Origin: an uncultured Elusimicrobiales bacterium
Lineage (GTDB): Bacteria > Elusimicrobiota > Elusimicrobia > Elusimicrobiales > Elusimicrobiaceae
Direction: 5' to 3'
NCBI GenBank assembly: GCA_944324645.1
Contig: CALUXB010000002.1
Location: forward strand, 248,001-312,000
Length of the DNA: 64,000 nt
Below the pieces are notes generated by a model, which ran no database searches, was not told the DNA's origin, and worked only from the letters and a program-made list of their open reading frames with translations. The position numbers and the translations under genes are program-made. Shown here piece after piece: positions 49,993 to 58,051 of this stretch. The first letter of the stretch is position 1. Every line of letters starts with the position of its first letter.

Positions 49993-50068
49993 CGGCGGTT
50001 CAAACAGCAGAAATTTCCCGGCCGCATTTTGGCATTTTACTGTTTGAATTACACGCGATATACCGCCG
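49993..50068 (+). promoter_or_regulatory. Candidate structured 5' leader of tspO
   Basis: Two nested inverted repeats can close a leader RNA: CGGCGGT (49993-49999) with ACCGCCG (50062-50068), and TCAAACAG (50000-50007) with CTGTTTGA (50040-50047). A 14-base strand lies only on the 3' side between them. It ends two bases before the AAAAGGAG ribosome-binding site. No known riboswitch consensus is recognised. Confidence 0.4.
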
Positions 50069-50082
50069 TAAAAAGGAGCATT

Positions 50083-50544
50083 ATGCAAATAGCCAAACTG
50101 ATTTTTTGGATTATCTTTTGCCAGCTGCCGGCCTGGGCCGGAGCCGCCGCCGTCAGCCGCGGCCTGGATTGGTATCACGGACTGGTGCAGCCGTCTTTTA
50201 CGCCGCCGGATTGGGCGTTTTCAGCCGCGTGGGGCGTCTTGTATATTTTGATGGGGGTGGCAGGTTTTTTGCTCACACGCCAGGGCCTTCGGCGGGAAAT
50301 ACGCCCCGCTTTGCTGTTATTTATTTTCCAACTAGCGCTTAATGCACTGTGGACGCCGGTCTTCTTTGGCAGGCAGGCGCCCGGCTGGGCTTTGTTTATA
50401 CTTACGGGTTTAATCGTAGCCAATGCGTTTTTACTCAAACAACTGTGGGGAGTATGCCGGCGCGCGTTTTGGCTGCTCATTCCCTACATTATATGGTTGG
50501 CTTTTGCCTGGAGCTTAAACTACGCCATTATCTTGTTAAACTGA
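50083..50544 (+). CDS. tspO: TspO/MBR family membrane protein
   Basis: A 153-residue, five-helix membrane protein related to the tryptophan-rich sensory protein and mitochondrial benzodiazepine receptor, which bind porphyrins and sterol-like ligands. Family motifs are FTPPDWAFSAAWGVLYILMG, LALNALWTPVFFG and PYIIWLAFAWSLNYAI. The ATG at 50083 was chosen because AAAAGGAGC precedes it; an upstream in-frame start would add 18 polar residues and include the leader structure. It is monocistronic. Confidence 0.92.
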   Translation: MQIAKLIFWIIFCQLPAWAGAAAVSRGLDWYHGLVQPSFTPPDWAFSAAWGVLYILMGVAGFLLTRQGLRREIRPALLLFIFQLALNALWTPVFFGRQAPGWALFILTGLIVANAFLLKQLWGVCRRAFWLLIPYIIWLAFAWSLNYAIILLN

Positions 50545-50586
50545 CAAATGCTGCCCCGGGGCCCATACCCAGTATATATAAATATC

Positions 50587-50620
50587 AGGTCCTTTCTTAA
50601 TAGGTATTAAGAAAGGACCT
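50587..50620. repeat. Perfect 15-bp hairpin
   Basis: AGGTCCTTTCTTAAT and its exact reverse complement flank a 4-base centre (AGGT), between convergent genes and 23 bases before a normal terminator. There is no T-run next to it. Confidence 0.6.
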
Positions 50621-50642
50621 AAATTGTAAGAAAACCGCTAAT

Positions 50643-50668
50643 AAAAAGCCGCTCTTTAGCGGCTTTTT
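50643..50668. terminator. Bidirectional intrinsic terminator
   Basis: AAAAAGCCGC/GCGGCTTTTT stem with a 6-base loop between tspO and the leftward gene ending at 50674. Confidence 0.85.
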
Positions 50669-50673
50669 ATTTC

Positions 50674-50943
50674 TTATTTATTTCCTTTTCCAGAGCGGTA
50701 ACGGCTGACGGCATTGACTCCTATGCGCAGCAGTTTATAAAAGGTGCTGTCCAAAAGAGAGGACACATTGTCTAGCAAATCAAACGTGCTTTGCGTCTTG
50801 GCCATATTTTCCGCCGTAATGGTGGCCAAATATTCCAGCGATTCCGCCGTGCGGCCCACCTGGCGCAAGGTCACTACCGCATATACCACCAACACCACAA
50901 AAGCAATGACTGCAATTAAAACCATAATTTGATAAAAGTCCAT
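50674..50943 (-). CDS. Small membrane protein, DUF948-like
   Basis: An 89-residue protein with one N-terminal membrane helix (IMVLIAVIAFVVLVVYAVV, about 6-24) followed by an amphipathic helix (LRQVGRTAESLEYLATITAE) and a basic C-terminus (SRYRSGKGNK). The layout resembles DUF948 proteins, which have one membrane helix and a coiled coil and whose function is unknown. GGAGGG is placed ahead of the ATG. Confidence 0.65.
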   Translation of the reverse strand: MDFYQIMVLIAVIAFVVLVVYAVVTLRQVGRTAESLEYLATITAENMAKTQSTFDLLDNVSSLLDSTFYKLLRIGVNAVSRYRSGKGNK

Positions 50944-51368
50944 ATCTTCCCCTCCTGTTTTTTTTATTTAATCACTTTCGCGCCCTGCGGTCAAGAAAAA
51001 AAGAAAATTAAATACTCCTTTTCCCCACCGCTTCTTTTCCGCTTTTTCAGGCCGCTTAACCTCCCCGCACGCAGAGCATAAGGGACTCTTCTTATTAGTT
51101 TAATTAAATTGCAAAAATTTTCCACAAAAAGAGAAAAAATAAGTTATACTCTTAATAGTAATAATTACTAATTAGCCTGTATAATGCAAAAAATTTTTAA
51201 AAGATTTTCGCAAATAAATTTTTTAATTCTCAGACGGTAAAATTTATTTTTTCCAGGCCAGGCTTTTGCTTTTTAAGACGGGATTTGCATTTTTAGTTTT
51301 TTTATGCAAAAATTTAAACTGTCGCAGGTTTCTACCCGCGCGGCTACCACACACACAGGACTTATACT
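50944..51368 (+). other. AT-rich upstream region of nrdD
   Basis: About 425 bases without a gene. It contains TATAAT-like hexamers (for example at about 51180), a TTATAC near 51144, and an inverted repeat TTTGCAT (51284-51290) / ATGCAAA (51304-51310). No NrdR box (ACACWATATATWGTGT type) is seen. It is likely the promoter region of nrdD. Confidence 0.45.
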
Positions 51369-53429
51369 ATGGAAAACGCAGAAGTTATTACAAACATCGT
51401 CAAAAGAGACGGAACTATCCAACATTTTGATTCTAAAAAAATTACCAAGGCCATTGAAAAAGCCGCCGCGGTAACCGGAGAGTTTGACGCTGACACCGCA
51501 AAAAAACTGACCATCCGGGCCATCAATATCATTCAACAACTTTACGCCGACACCACCCCCAACGTGGAAAACGTGCAGGACATCGTAGAAGACGTGCTGC
51601 TTACGTCCAATTATCACAAAACAGCCAAAGCGTATATTTTGTACCGCGACCAGCACGCCCGCATCCGTGAGATTTCTTCCAAATTTAACGTAGATTTGGT
51701 GGACCAGTATTTAAAACAGCTGGACTGGCAAGTCAACGAAAACAGCAATATGGGCTACTCTCTGCAGGGGCTCAACAATTATATTTCCTCTGAAATCAGC
51801 AAAATCTATTGGCTTAATAAAATTTACCCCGAAAAAGTAAAGCGTATGCATACGGAAGGGGACTTTCACCTGCACGATTTGGGCCTTTTGGGCGCCTACT
51901 GCGTAGGCTGGGATTTGCAAGACCTGCTGCTGAGCGGTTTTACCGGCGTAGTGGGCAAAGCCGAAAGCAAACCCGCCAAGCACTTCCGCACGGCTTTGGG
52001 CCAGGTGGTCAACTTTTTCTATACCTTGCAGGGTGAAAGCGCCGGCGCGCAGGCGTTTAGCAATTTTGACACGCTGCTGGCCCCGTTTATCTATTACGAT
52101 AAACTCTCTTATGATGAAGTAAAGCAGGCACTGCAGGAATTTTTGTTTAACGTCAACGTGCCCACTCGCGTAGGGTTCCAAACGCCTTTTACCAACCTGA
52201 CGCTGGACCTCAATGTTCCTTCCTATTATAAGGACCAACCGGTTATTATCGGCGGGAAACTGATGGACAAGACCTACAAAGAGTTCCAAAACGAAATGGA
52301 CTTGCTCAACCGCGCTTTCTGCGAAGTGATGCTGGCCGGCGACGCCAAGGGCCGCGTGTTCACATTCCCGATTCCTACGTACAACATCACCAAAGATTTT
52401 GATTGGGATAACCCTAAACTGACACCGCTGTGGGAAATGACGGCCAAATACGGTATTCCGTACTTTGCCAACTTTATTAACTCTGATATGAACCCCGAAG
52501 ACGCCCGCTCCATGTGCTGCCGTCTGCGCATTGATAACCGCGAGCTGCGCAAACGCGGCGGCGGGCTGTTTGGCTCTGCCCCGCTGACGGGTTCTATCGG
52601 CGTGGTTACCATTAACTTGCCGCGCCTGGGTTATTTGTCCAAGAACGAAGATGAATTTTTCAAAAACCTGCTGGACCGCATGGAAACAGCCAAAGAAAGC
52701 CTGGAAATTAAACGCAAAGTGATTGAACGTTTTACCAGCGCCAACCTCTATCCGTATATGAGCTTCTACCTGCGCACCGTCAAGCAGCGCTTTAACGAAT
52801 ACTGGAAAAACCACTTCTCCACCATCGGTTTGGTGGGGCTTAACGAAGCCTCCGTCAATTTAATTGGCGAAGACATCGGCACCGAAAAAGGCCGCGCCTT
52901 TGCCGAAAAGGTGCTGACGTTTATGCGTGAAACGCTGGTCAAATTCCAGGAAGAAACCGGCAACAACTACAACTTAGAAGCCACCCCGGCCGAAGGCACC
53001 TCTTACCGCTTAGCCAAGCTGGACAAAGAGCGCTACCCCGAAATCATCTGCGCCGATGAGGAACTGTATAAACAAGGCCATCAGCCTTTCTATACCAACT
53101 CTTCGCAGCTGCCGGTTAACTATACCGATGATGTGTTTGAAATGCTGGACTTGCAAAGCAATATCCAGTCCAAATACACCGGCGGCACCGTACAGCATAT
53201 CTTCACCGGGGAGCGCATTAAAGATTTGGAAGCGATGAAAAAATTCATTAGAACCGTATGTGAAAAATACACGCTTCCTTACTTCTCCATTACGCCGACG
53301 TTCAGCGTCTGCCCCAAATGCGGCTACATTGAAGGCGAACATTTTGAATGCCCCAAATGCAAAGCTGAACGGATGCAAGAGCTGGAACGACAAGTGCGCC
53401 TATTGGAAGAGCAGTTGTACAGCAAATAA
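51369..53429 (+). CDS. nrdD: Anaerobic ribonucleoside-triphosphate reductase, main subunit lacking the glycyl-radical segment
   Basis: Class III ribonucleotide reductase, which reduces NTPs to dNTPs under anaerobiosis. The 686-residue protein has an ATP-cone (about 5-100: NIVKRDGTIQHFDSKKITKA), the barrel core (LGQVVNFFYTLQGESAGAQA, NVPTRVGFQTPFTNL), the thiyl Cys region MCCRLR near 382, and a C-terminal zinc site CPKCGYIEGEHFECPKC (about 648-664). It then ends with a charged helix (RMQELERQVRLLEEQLYSK). The normal continuation, the RVxGY glycyl-radical loop, is missing and is found in the next gene. The frame closes with a clean TAA, and a 124-base spacer with its own Shine-Dalgarno follows, so this is not a simple frameshift. 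Confidence 0.93.
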   Translation: MENAEVITNIVKRDGTIQHFDSKKITKAIEKAAAVTGEFDADTAKKLTIRAINIIQQLYADTTPNVENVQDIVEDVLLTSNYHKTAKAYILYRDQHARIREISSKFNVDLVDQYLKQLDWQVNENSNMGYSLQGLNNYISSEISKIYWLNKIYPEKVKRMHTEGDFHLHDLGLLGAYCVGWDLQDLLLSGFTGVVGKAESKPAKHFRTALGQVVNFFYTLQGESAGAQAFSNFDTLLAPFIYYDKLSYDEVKQALQEFLFNVNVPTRVGFQTPFTNLTLDLNVPSYYKDQPVIIGGKLMDKTYKEFQNEMDLLNRAFCEVMLAGDAKGRVFTFPIPTYNITKDFDWDNPKLTPLWEMTAKYGIPYFANFINSDMNPEDARSMCCRLRIDNRELRKRGGGLFGSAPLTGSIGVVTINLPRLGYLSKNEDEFFKNLLDRMETAKESLEIKRKVIERFTSANLYPYMSFYLRTVKQRFNEYWKNHFSTIGLVGLNEASVNLIGEDIGTEKGRAFAEKVLTFMRETLVKFQEETGNNYNLEATPAEGTSYRLAKLDKERYPEIICADEELYKQGHQPFYTNSSQLPVNYTDDVFEMLDLQSNIQSKYTGGTVQHIFTGERIKDLEAMKKFIRTVCEKYTLPYFSITPTFSVCPKCGYIEGEHFECPKCKAERMQELERQVRLLEEQLYSK

Positions 53430-53442
53430 TTTGTGCAAGTAC

Positions 53443-53463
53443 CTTTTCGGGGGCCCCGAAAAG
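53443..53463 (+). repeat. Palindrome between nrdD and its glycyl-radical gene
   Basis: CTTTTCGGGG/CCCCGAAAAG around a single G; in RNA about 8 bp could pair. It is not followed by a T-run, so it is more likely an mRNA-stability or processing element than a terminator. Confidence 0.55.
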
Positions 53464-53553
53464 CCCCCGCGAAGCAGTCCGGCCCGACCAGTATAAACAC
53501 GCTTTAAGCGGCTGCAGACCGGACAAGAAGGATGAAGTAACAGGAGTAATGAA

Positions 53554-53772
53554 ATGACAGCTGAAGAAAAAAAGATTGTAGAGAATAAAATCTCTGAACT
53601 CAAAAAAGAAATGCAGGATGTGCACGGCTCCAAATGCGAAGTGTACAGCCGCGTGGTCGGTTACTTGCGCCCGGTGCAAAACTGGAACAAAGGCAAAAAA
53701 GAAGAATTTGCTATGCGCAAAAATATGAACGTGGGCTGCGGCTGCGATTGCGGCTGCCACAGCGATAAATAA
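53554..53772 (+). CDS. Separate glycyl-radical subunit of class III ribonucleotide reductase
   Basis: A 72-residue protein. Residues 26-55 (KCEVYSRVVGYLRPVQNWNK, then GKKEEF) match the C-terminal glycyl-radical loop of NrdD, with Gly36 as the radical site. Residues 1-24 (MTAEEKKIVENKISELKKEM) form a charged helix that could pair with the helix ending the main NrdD subunit. A Cys-rich tail follows (NVGCGCDCGCHSDK). CAGGAG lies 7 bases before the ATG, so it has its own translation start. The next gene, nrdG, encodes the activase. The arrangement recalls the spare glycyl-radical subunit GrcA/YfiD of pyruvate formate-lyase, but here the main enzyme has no radical segment at all. Confidence 0.85.
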   Translation: MTAEEKKIVENKISELKKEMQDVHGSKCEVYSRVVGYLRPVQNWNKGKKEEFAMRKNMNVGCGCDCGCHSDK

Positions 53773-53799
53773 ATTTCCTTTTTTTGCAACGGGCTTGAG

Positions 53800-54423
53800 A
53801 TGAAAATAGGCGGGCTATTAAAATTTACACTCATTGACTTTCCAGGCCGGCCGGCCGCAGTGATATTCACCCAGGGGTGCAATTTCCGCTGCCGTTACTG
53901 CCACAACCCGGAATTGGTGTACCCGCATATGTTCTCCCAGCCCGTTGCAGAAGAGGAAATAGACGCTTTTTTAAAACGCCGCCAAGGCACGCTGGAGGGG
54001 ATTGTCGTCTCCGGCGGAGAACCCACCTTATTTGATGACTTACCCCAATTTTTAGCCAAAATAAAATCTATGGGCTATGCCGTTAAATTAGACACCAACG
54101 GCACCCGCCCGGAGATGATTAAAGAACTGCTGGACAAGAAATTGGTAGATTTTATTGCAATGGATTTAAAAGCCCCGCTGGACAAATATTCTTCTATTAC
54201 GGGGGTGGAATTTAATCCGGCAGTATTGCGCCAGTCTATGGATTTGATACGAAACGCCGGCATTGGCTACGAATTTCGCACCACTTACGACAAAGAAGTG
54301 CTTACAGACGCCGATATAGAAGCTATTTCCCAAAGCGTGGACGGCAAATGCTACCGCGTGCAGGAATGCCTGCCAGTGGCAAAAGAAAAAGCCGCCTTAA
54401 AAGTGCTTCACGACGATCTATAA
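53800..54423 (+). CDS. nrdG: Anaerobic ribonucleotide reductase activating protein
   Basis: Radical SAM activase that generates the glycyl radical of class III ribonucleotide reductase. The 207-residue protein has GLLKFTLIDFPGRPAAVIFT, the cluster motif CNFRCRYCHNPEL (CxxxCxxC), VVSGGEPTLFDDLP and KLDTNGTRPEMIKEL. It follows the glycyl-radical gene by 27 bases. The NrdG must act on the small separate subunit, presumably when docked on NrdD. Confidence 0.95.
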   Translation: MKIGGLLKFTLIDFPGRPAAVIFTQGCNFRCRYCHNPELVYPHMFSQPVAEEEIDAFLKRRQGTLEGIVVSGGEPTLFDDLPQFLAKIKSMGYAVKLDTNGTRPEMIKELLDKKLVDFIAMDLKAPLDKYSSITGVEFNPAVLRQSMDLIRNAGIGYEFRTTYDKEVLTDADIEAISQSVDGKCYRVQECLPVAKEKAALKVLHDDL

Positions 54424-54671
54424 ATATCCTGTCTCAAAACCGGGCATACGTCCGTTTTTTAATGACCCAATTTCCCTATTTCCGGTCTTGGCCTCTGGTG
54501 CTCTTGGCTCTCCTCTTCTCCTGCCACTTTCTATACAAAGAGGCCTTTCCTTTTGTGCTCAGCCTGCTCTTTGCTGCTTACTAAAAGCCCCTGTTCCCTT
54601 TCACCCCAAAAAAATTTTAGAAAACTGCCCGGGCGGATACCTGTTTTTTATTGTAAGAGATATACATAAAA

Positions 54672-54700
54672 AATCCCGGGGTGCTTAATGCCCCGGGATA
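54672..54700 (-). terminator. Intrinsic terminator
   Basis: ATCCCGGGG/CCCCGGGAT stem followed leftward by TTTTTTAT, after the leftward gene ending at 54719. The remaining part of the 295-base gap after nrdG (54424-54671) contains nothing I can name. Confidence 0.86.
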
Positions 54701-54718
54701 TAGCAGTCAACCCAATAA

Positions 54719-55198
54719 TTATTTTGCAGCCTTCAAATCTTCTTCCAGCATATTACTCCAGCTATTCCACAGCTGCATTTCCCGCTGGCTGTAAGAACCC
54801 AATACGCAAGATTCCATACGGACATAATCTGCAATCCGAATAGTCCGGCGGCCATTATCTATTTTGATTTCTTTGTTGACCTCTTCAACCATTTCGCGCG
54901 CGGCATCTACAGAAACCTCACGCAGCTCAATATAAGTCAGCCGCACCCCGTCCAAAGACTGGAATAAATAACTATAGTTGGAATATTGCTGTCTGTAAGC
55001 GAACTGGGCAAAGCCGTTAAGGCAGTTTGCCAAATCTTTTTTCAGCTCAACGATTTTTTGTTGACGGGCAGCCGCTTGGGCAGCAGAACGCTCCAGCCCT
55101 TTTTGGAAAGCAGCAGTTTGCACTTTTTCCTGTACATTTTGAGCCCAAACACAGGGAACAAATACAGCCACAAACAACAAAGCCAATAATTTTTTCAT
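54719..55198 (-). CDS. Small secreted helical protein
   Basis: A 159-residue protein of unknown function with a signal peptide (LLALLFVAVFVPCVWAQ) and a mature helical region (LERSAAQAAARQQKIVELKK) with two Cys in the mature part (NCLNGF, MESCVLGSY) that may form a disulfide. AAAGGAG is just upstream of the ATG. It is transcribed leftward, and the leader contains the candidate RNA element also seen at 15.8 kb. Confidence 0.65.
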   Translation of the reverse strand: MKKLLALLFVAVFVPCVWAQNVQEKVQTAAFQKGLERSAAQAAARQQKIVELKKDLANCLNGFAQFAYRQQYSNYSYLFQSLDGVRLTYIELREVSVDAAREMVEEVNKEIKIDNGRRTIRIADYVRMESCVLGSYSQREMQLWNSWSNMLEEDLKAAK

Positions 55199-55254
55199 AA
55201 CAACTCCTTTGAAATGAATTTCTTATACTATTAGTTTAAGAAATCCCGTTCCCG

Positions 55255-55298
55255 GCAACAAGGGTCCTAGGGCCTATATTAGTTCGTCTAAAGGACCT
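55255..55298 (-). other. Candidate conserved leader element (copy 2)
   Basis: Leftward reading: AGGTCCT, then TTAGAC, CTAATATA and GGCCCT, then AGGACC and CTTGTTGC. GGTCCT pairs with AGGACC. It matches the order of motifs at 15793-15838 with different bases in both pairing arms. Confidence 0.35.
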
Positions 55299-55302
55299 AA
55301 AA

Positions 55303-56508
55303 TTAATGCAAGAAACGTCCTTTTTCATAAATCAGCACCGTTTTGCCGTTCTTGAGCAAAGCACGCACGGTTTTATCTTCGGTATTAATTAAATCCCAGT
55401 GCAGAGCAGAGTCGTTAAAACCCAATTGTCTTTTAGCTTTGGCGTCCAATTTGCTGACATCCCCCGTAAAAGTATCGGCATAGCTAGATCCCACCGCCAC
55501 GTGGCAGTTGCCATATTTGCCACCGAAATTTTCATCAAACAAAATATCTGCCATAAATTTATCTATCTTGGAAAAACGCCTGTCCGTGAGTGAAAACTCC
55601 CCTATTTGCGCCGCGCCCCGGTCCATCGCCAGCATTTTACGCAGGAAGCTCTGCCCTTGCTGGGCGGTGGCGTTGACCACGCGGCCGTTTTTAAATTCCA
55701 ATTTTACACCCTTTACATAATTGCCGCTGCGGTAAGAAGACAAATCAGCAAAATACACCCCGCGTGTACCACGCCAATCCGGCGAGGTAAAAATTTCAAA
55801 CGAAGGGATATTATTCCCCCCGCCTGAGATAAACTGGCGCTTCTCCCCCAGCAACACCTCAAAATCCATATGGGCCGTTTCTATATGCAATTTATCTATC
55901 TGCAATCCGTTAAGCCACTGGCCTATATCGGCGATCTGGGCCATCACTTCTTTCCACTTTTTAATCGGATCTTTTTCATTTAAAAAACAGGCTTTTGCAA
56001 TTTGCTTTGCATACTCTTGCACGCTCAGCCCCGCTTTTTCTGCCAAATCCTGGGTGGGATAATTGCATAAAGTCCAGGAGAACAGGCCTGCCTGCTCGGA
56101 ACGGTCCATAATTTCTCTAAGCGGCTTGCGCGCCACCGCAGCACGGCCCAAACGGGCGGGATTTGTTTGTTTCAGCGCCGTCAAGTCTTCCGGCGCACGC
56201 AACGAAATAAGCCCGTTTAATTTTTCTTGAAATTCTTTTTCCCCTGCGGCAATATGGGTCAGCTGGCGTTCATCTGCCAGCGTATAAAAAGCCCGGGCAA
56301 AGCCTTCTGGCGCGTTGCCCCGCACCACGGCCAAATAACGTTTTTGCAGCAAACGTTCATAAACGGCTTGCGCTAAATCCGAAGCAGTCCGGTCATAGCG
56401 CAGCAAAACCGTATCATACTTTTTAAATTTACCGCCGCGGCGGGCTGTTTCCATAGCCCACACCATAACATCTGCATAACGCAACAACTGTGTTTTGGTA
56501 AAAATCAT
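55303..56508 (-). CDS. M29-family aminopeptidase
   Basis: Leucyl/thermophilic-type aminopeptidase (M29) of 401 residues, which releases N-terminal amino acids using a two-metal centre. Ligand-bearing motifs are GGNNIPSFEIFTSPD (Glu), QIGEFSLTD (Glu), GNCHVAVGSSYADTF (His) and GFNDSALHWDLI (His, Asp). The N-terminal domain contains the VLLRYDRTASDLAQAVYERL segment typical of the family. No signal peptide is seen, so it is cytoplasmic. It has GGGGGATAT before the ATG and is followed after 104 bases by the secreted protein gene. Confidence 0.9.
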   Translation of the reverse strand: MIFTKTQLLRYADVMVWAMETARRGGKFKKYDTVLLRYDRTASDLAQAVYERLLQKRYLAVVRGNAPEGFARAFYTLADERQLTHIAAGEKEFQEKLNGLISLRAPEDLTALKQTNPARLGRAAVARKPLREIMDRSEQAGLFSWTLCNYPTQDLAEKAGLSVQEYAKQIAKACFLNEKDPIKKWKEVMAQIADIGQWLNGLQIDKLHIETAHMDFEVLLGEKRQFISGGGNNIPSFEIFTSPDWRGTRGVYFADLSSYRSGNYVKGVKLEFKNGRVVNATAQQGQSFLRKMLAMDRGAAQIGEFSLTDRRFSKIDKFMADILFDENFGGKYGNCHVAVGSSYADTFTGDVSKLDAKAKRQLGFNDSALHWDLINTEDKTVRALLKNGKTVLIYEKGRFLH

Positions 56509-56567
56509 ATATCCCCCTTGCTCTCGTATAATGTTATAATAGCAAATATAAAATACGGGATAAAAAT

Positions 56568-57326
56568 ATGAAAAAATTACTTTTTTTTACGGCCTTACTG
56601 TTGCTCTTCTCTCCGCTTCACAGCGGCGTATTTCCCAAGCCCGAAATGGACTTTGATTTTGTCTATCAAACACACTCTGCCCCCGCTATTTTGCCCGCCA
56701 CCAGCGAACAAATCCAATGCCAAGACAATCAGTGTTTGCAAAGCAAACCGCTGGGCCGCTATGGCATACAGAAACTATATTGCCAGAGTGAAGGCTGTTT
56801 TTCTATTGCCTACAAATATACGCCTTACCAGAAACTAATTATTGATTTTTCAGACGGAATAAAACGCGAAAGCAATGTATTCCCGGCGCCGGACCGCTTG
56901 CACGATTCTTTTCAAGTAACCGTGCGGGATGATGACCTGTGGGTGGAACGTTCCGCCCAGCCGCAGGCATTTAATGCGCTCTTGCGGGCGGATGCGTGGC
57001 TGTCGCTGATTATTATTTTACTGACGGAAGTATTGGCCGCTTTTTCCTATTTGGCTTATACGGGCAAAAGCTACCGCGTGCTTTATTCCGTGGTTATTGC
57101 CAATTTAATCACAATGCCGCTGGCTTGGCAAGTATTGGGCAACGTGGTAACGGAAACTGCTTTATTGTGGTTATTTTGTTTGGTGGTGGAAGCCCTGTTT
57201 TTCTGGCTGTGCAACCGGCGGCAGCTTTCCCTGCGCAATGCGGCGGCACTAAGTGTGGCGGTGAACGTAACCAGCTATTCCGTGGGCTCTATGATTTCCT
57301 TTATGATAGCCCCGTATCTTTTTTAA
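56568..57326 (+). CDS. Membrane protein with N-terminal signal peptide
   Basis: A 252-residue protein of unknown function. It has a signal peptide (LLFFTALLLLFSPLHSG), a soluble periplasmic part with four Cys in pairs (IQCQDNQCLQS, LYCQSEGCFS), and about four C-terminal membrane helices (WLSLIIILLTEVLAAFSYLA, VVIANLITMPLAWQVLG, ETALLWLFCLVVEALFFWL, and one near the end). The paired Cys suggest disulfides. It diverges from the M29 gene with a 59-base gap. Confidence 0.65.
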   Translation: MKKLLFFTALLLLFSPLHSGVFPKPEMDFDFVYQTHSAPAILPATSEQIQCQDNQCLQSKPLGRYGIQKLYCQSEGCFSIAYKYTPYQKLIIDFSDGIKRESNVFPAPDRLHDSFQVTVRDDDLWVERSAQPQAFNALLRADAWLSLIIILLTEVLAAFSYLAYTGKSYRVLYSVVIANLITMPLAWQVLGNVVTETALLWLFCLVVEALFFWLCNRRQLSLRNAAALSVAVNVTSYSVGSMISFMIAPYLF

Positions 57327-57346
57327 ACCAGTTATAAGAAACCCAA

Positions 57347-57374
57347 AAGAGGCCCGCTTTTTAGCGGGCCTCTT
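57347..57374. terminator. Bidirectional terminator
   Basis: AAGAGGCCCGC/GCGGGCCTCTT stem with a 6-base T-rich loop between convergent genes, only weak T-runs outside the stem. Confidence 0.72.
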
Positions 57375-57379
57375 GTTGC

Positions 57380-58039
57380 TTACTGCAATAACTGACGCAC
57401 TTGCTGGCGGTTGGCTTCTAATTTCTTTTGTTCTTTTTTACTTAATGGGGCGGTATTTCCTTCTTTTATATTTTTTTCCACTTCCATTACCAATTGCCGG
57501 TTGGCTGCTTTTTCTCCGACCCAATTTTCCGAATAACCATATAATTCGTCCAATGTCAGGTCCTGCACCACCGCAATCCGCCACGCCCAATAACGGGCCT
57601 CCAAATCAAACACGGGTTGCTTTGTTTGTGTGATTTTGCGGTTCTTTTCCGCCAAAGCCCGTGCGGCCGGGTTTTCTGTGCCGTTTAAATATTGCCGGAT
57701 TTGCTGTTTATTCTCATCCAGCAGCGCTACCTCTTGAGGCGTAAGCGGCGGGACATTTCCTTTTTGCACCCATTGACGCACCAACGCCATTAACCGCTCG
57801 TTTTCTGCCTTCTCTCCCAGCCAATGGGCCGATTGTGCCTCCAAAGCAGACAAAGTCAGTTGTTTTCTCAGCACCCGCTCCGCCCAATAGCGGGCTTCTA
57901 TATCCCGCACCTGCGATGCAATTTGGGAAATTCCCGCATCCCGCTGGGCCCGGATTTGGGCCAAATCTGCCGGCTGTGCCCAAGCAGACACACCCCCCAC
58001 TACCGCACACAACATCAAACTAATGAACCATTTCTTCAT
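57380..58039 (-). CDS. Secreted protein made of two ~75-residue repeats
   Basis: A 219-residue protein of unknown function with a signal peptide (WFISLMLCAVVGGVSAWAQ). The mature part is a clear internal duplication: DIEARYWAERVLRKQLTLSA... and DLEARYWAWRIAVVQDLTLD... each continue with HWLGEKAENERL or NWVGEKAANRQL, then KGNVPPLTPQE or EGNTAPLSKKE and ENKQQIRQYL or ANRQQVRQLL. It lies 12 bases after the anti-sigma-like gene, so it is probably a member of the ECF sigma operon and may be a periplasmic sensor or effector. Confidence 0.72.
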   Translation of the reverse strand: MKKWFISLMLCAVVGGVSAWAQPADLAQIRAQRDAGISQIASQVRDIEARYWAERVLRKQLTLSALEAQSAHWLGEKAENERLMALVRQWVQKGNVPPLTPQEVALLDENKQQIRQYLNGTENPAARALAEKNRKITQTKQPVFDLEARYWAWRIAVVQDLTLDELYGYSENWVGEKAANRQLVMEVEKNIKEGNTAPLSKKEQKKLEANRQQVRQLLQ

Positions 58040-58051
58040 AAATGCCTCCCG

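Noticed and set aside
50944-51368. NrdR-box or known riboswitch ahead of nrdD
   Set aside because: No pair of NrdR boxes and no adenosylcobalamin-type B12 box could be found; only AT-rich promoter-like sequence and one inverted repeat.
53430-53553. Frameshift or programmed recoding joining nrdD to the glycyl-radical segment
   Set aside because: The spacer is 124 bases long with a GC-rich palindrome, the second gene has its own Shine-Dalgarno and ATG, and both protein ends carry additional helices absent from single-chain enzymes.
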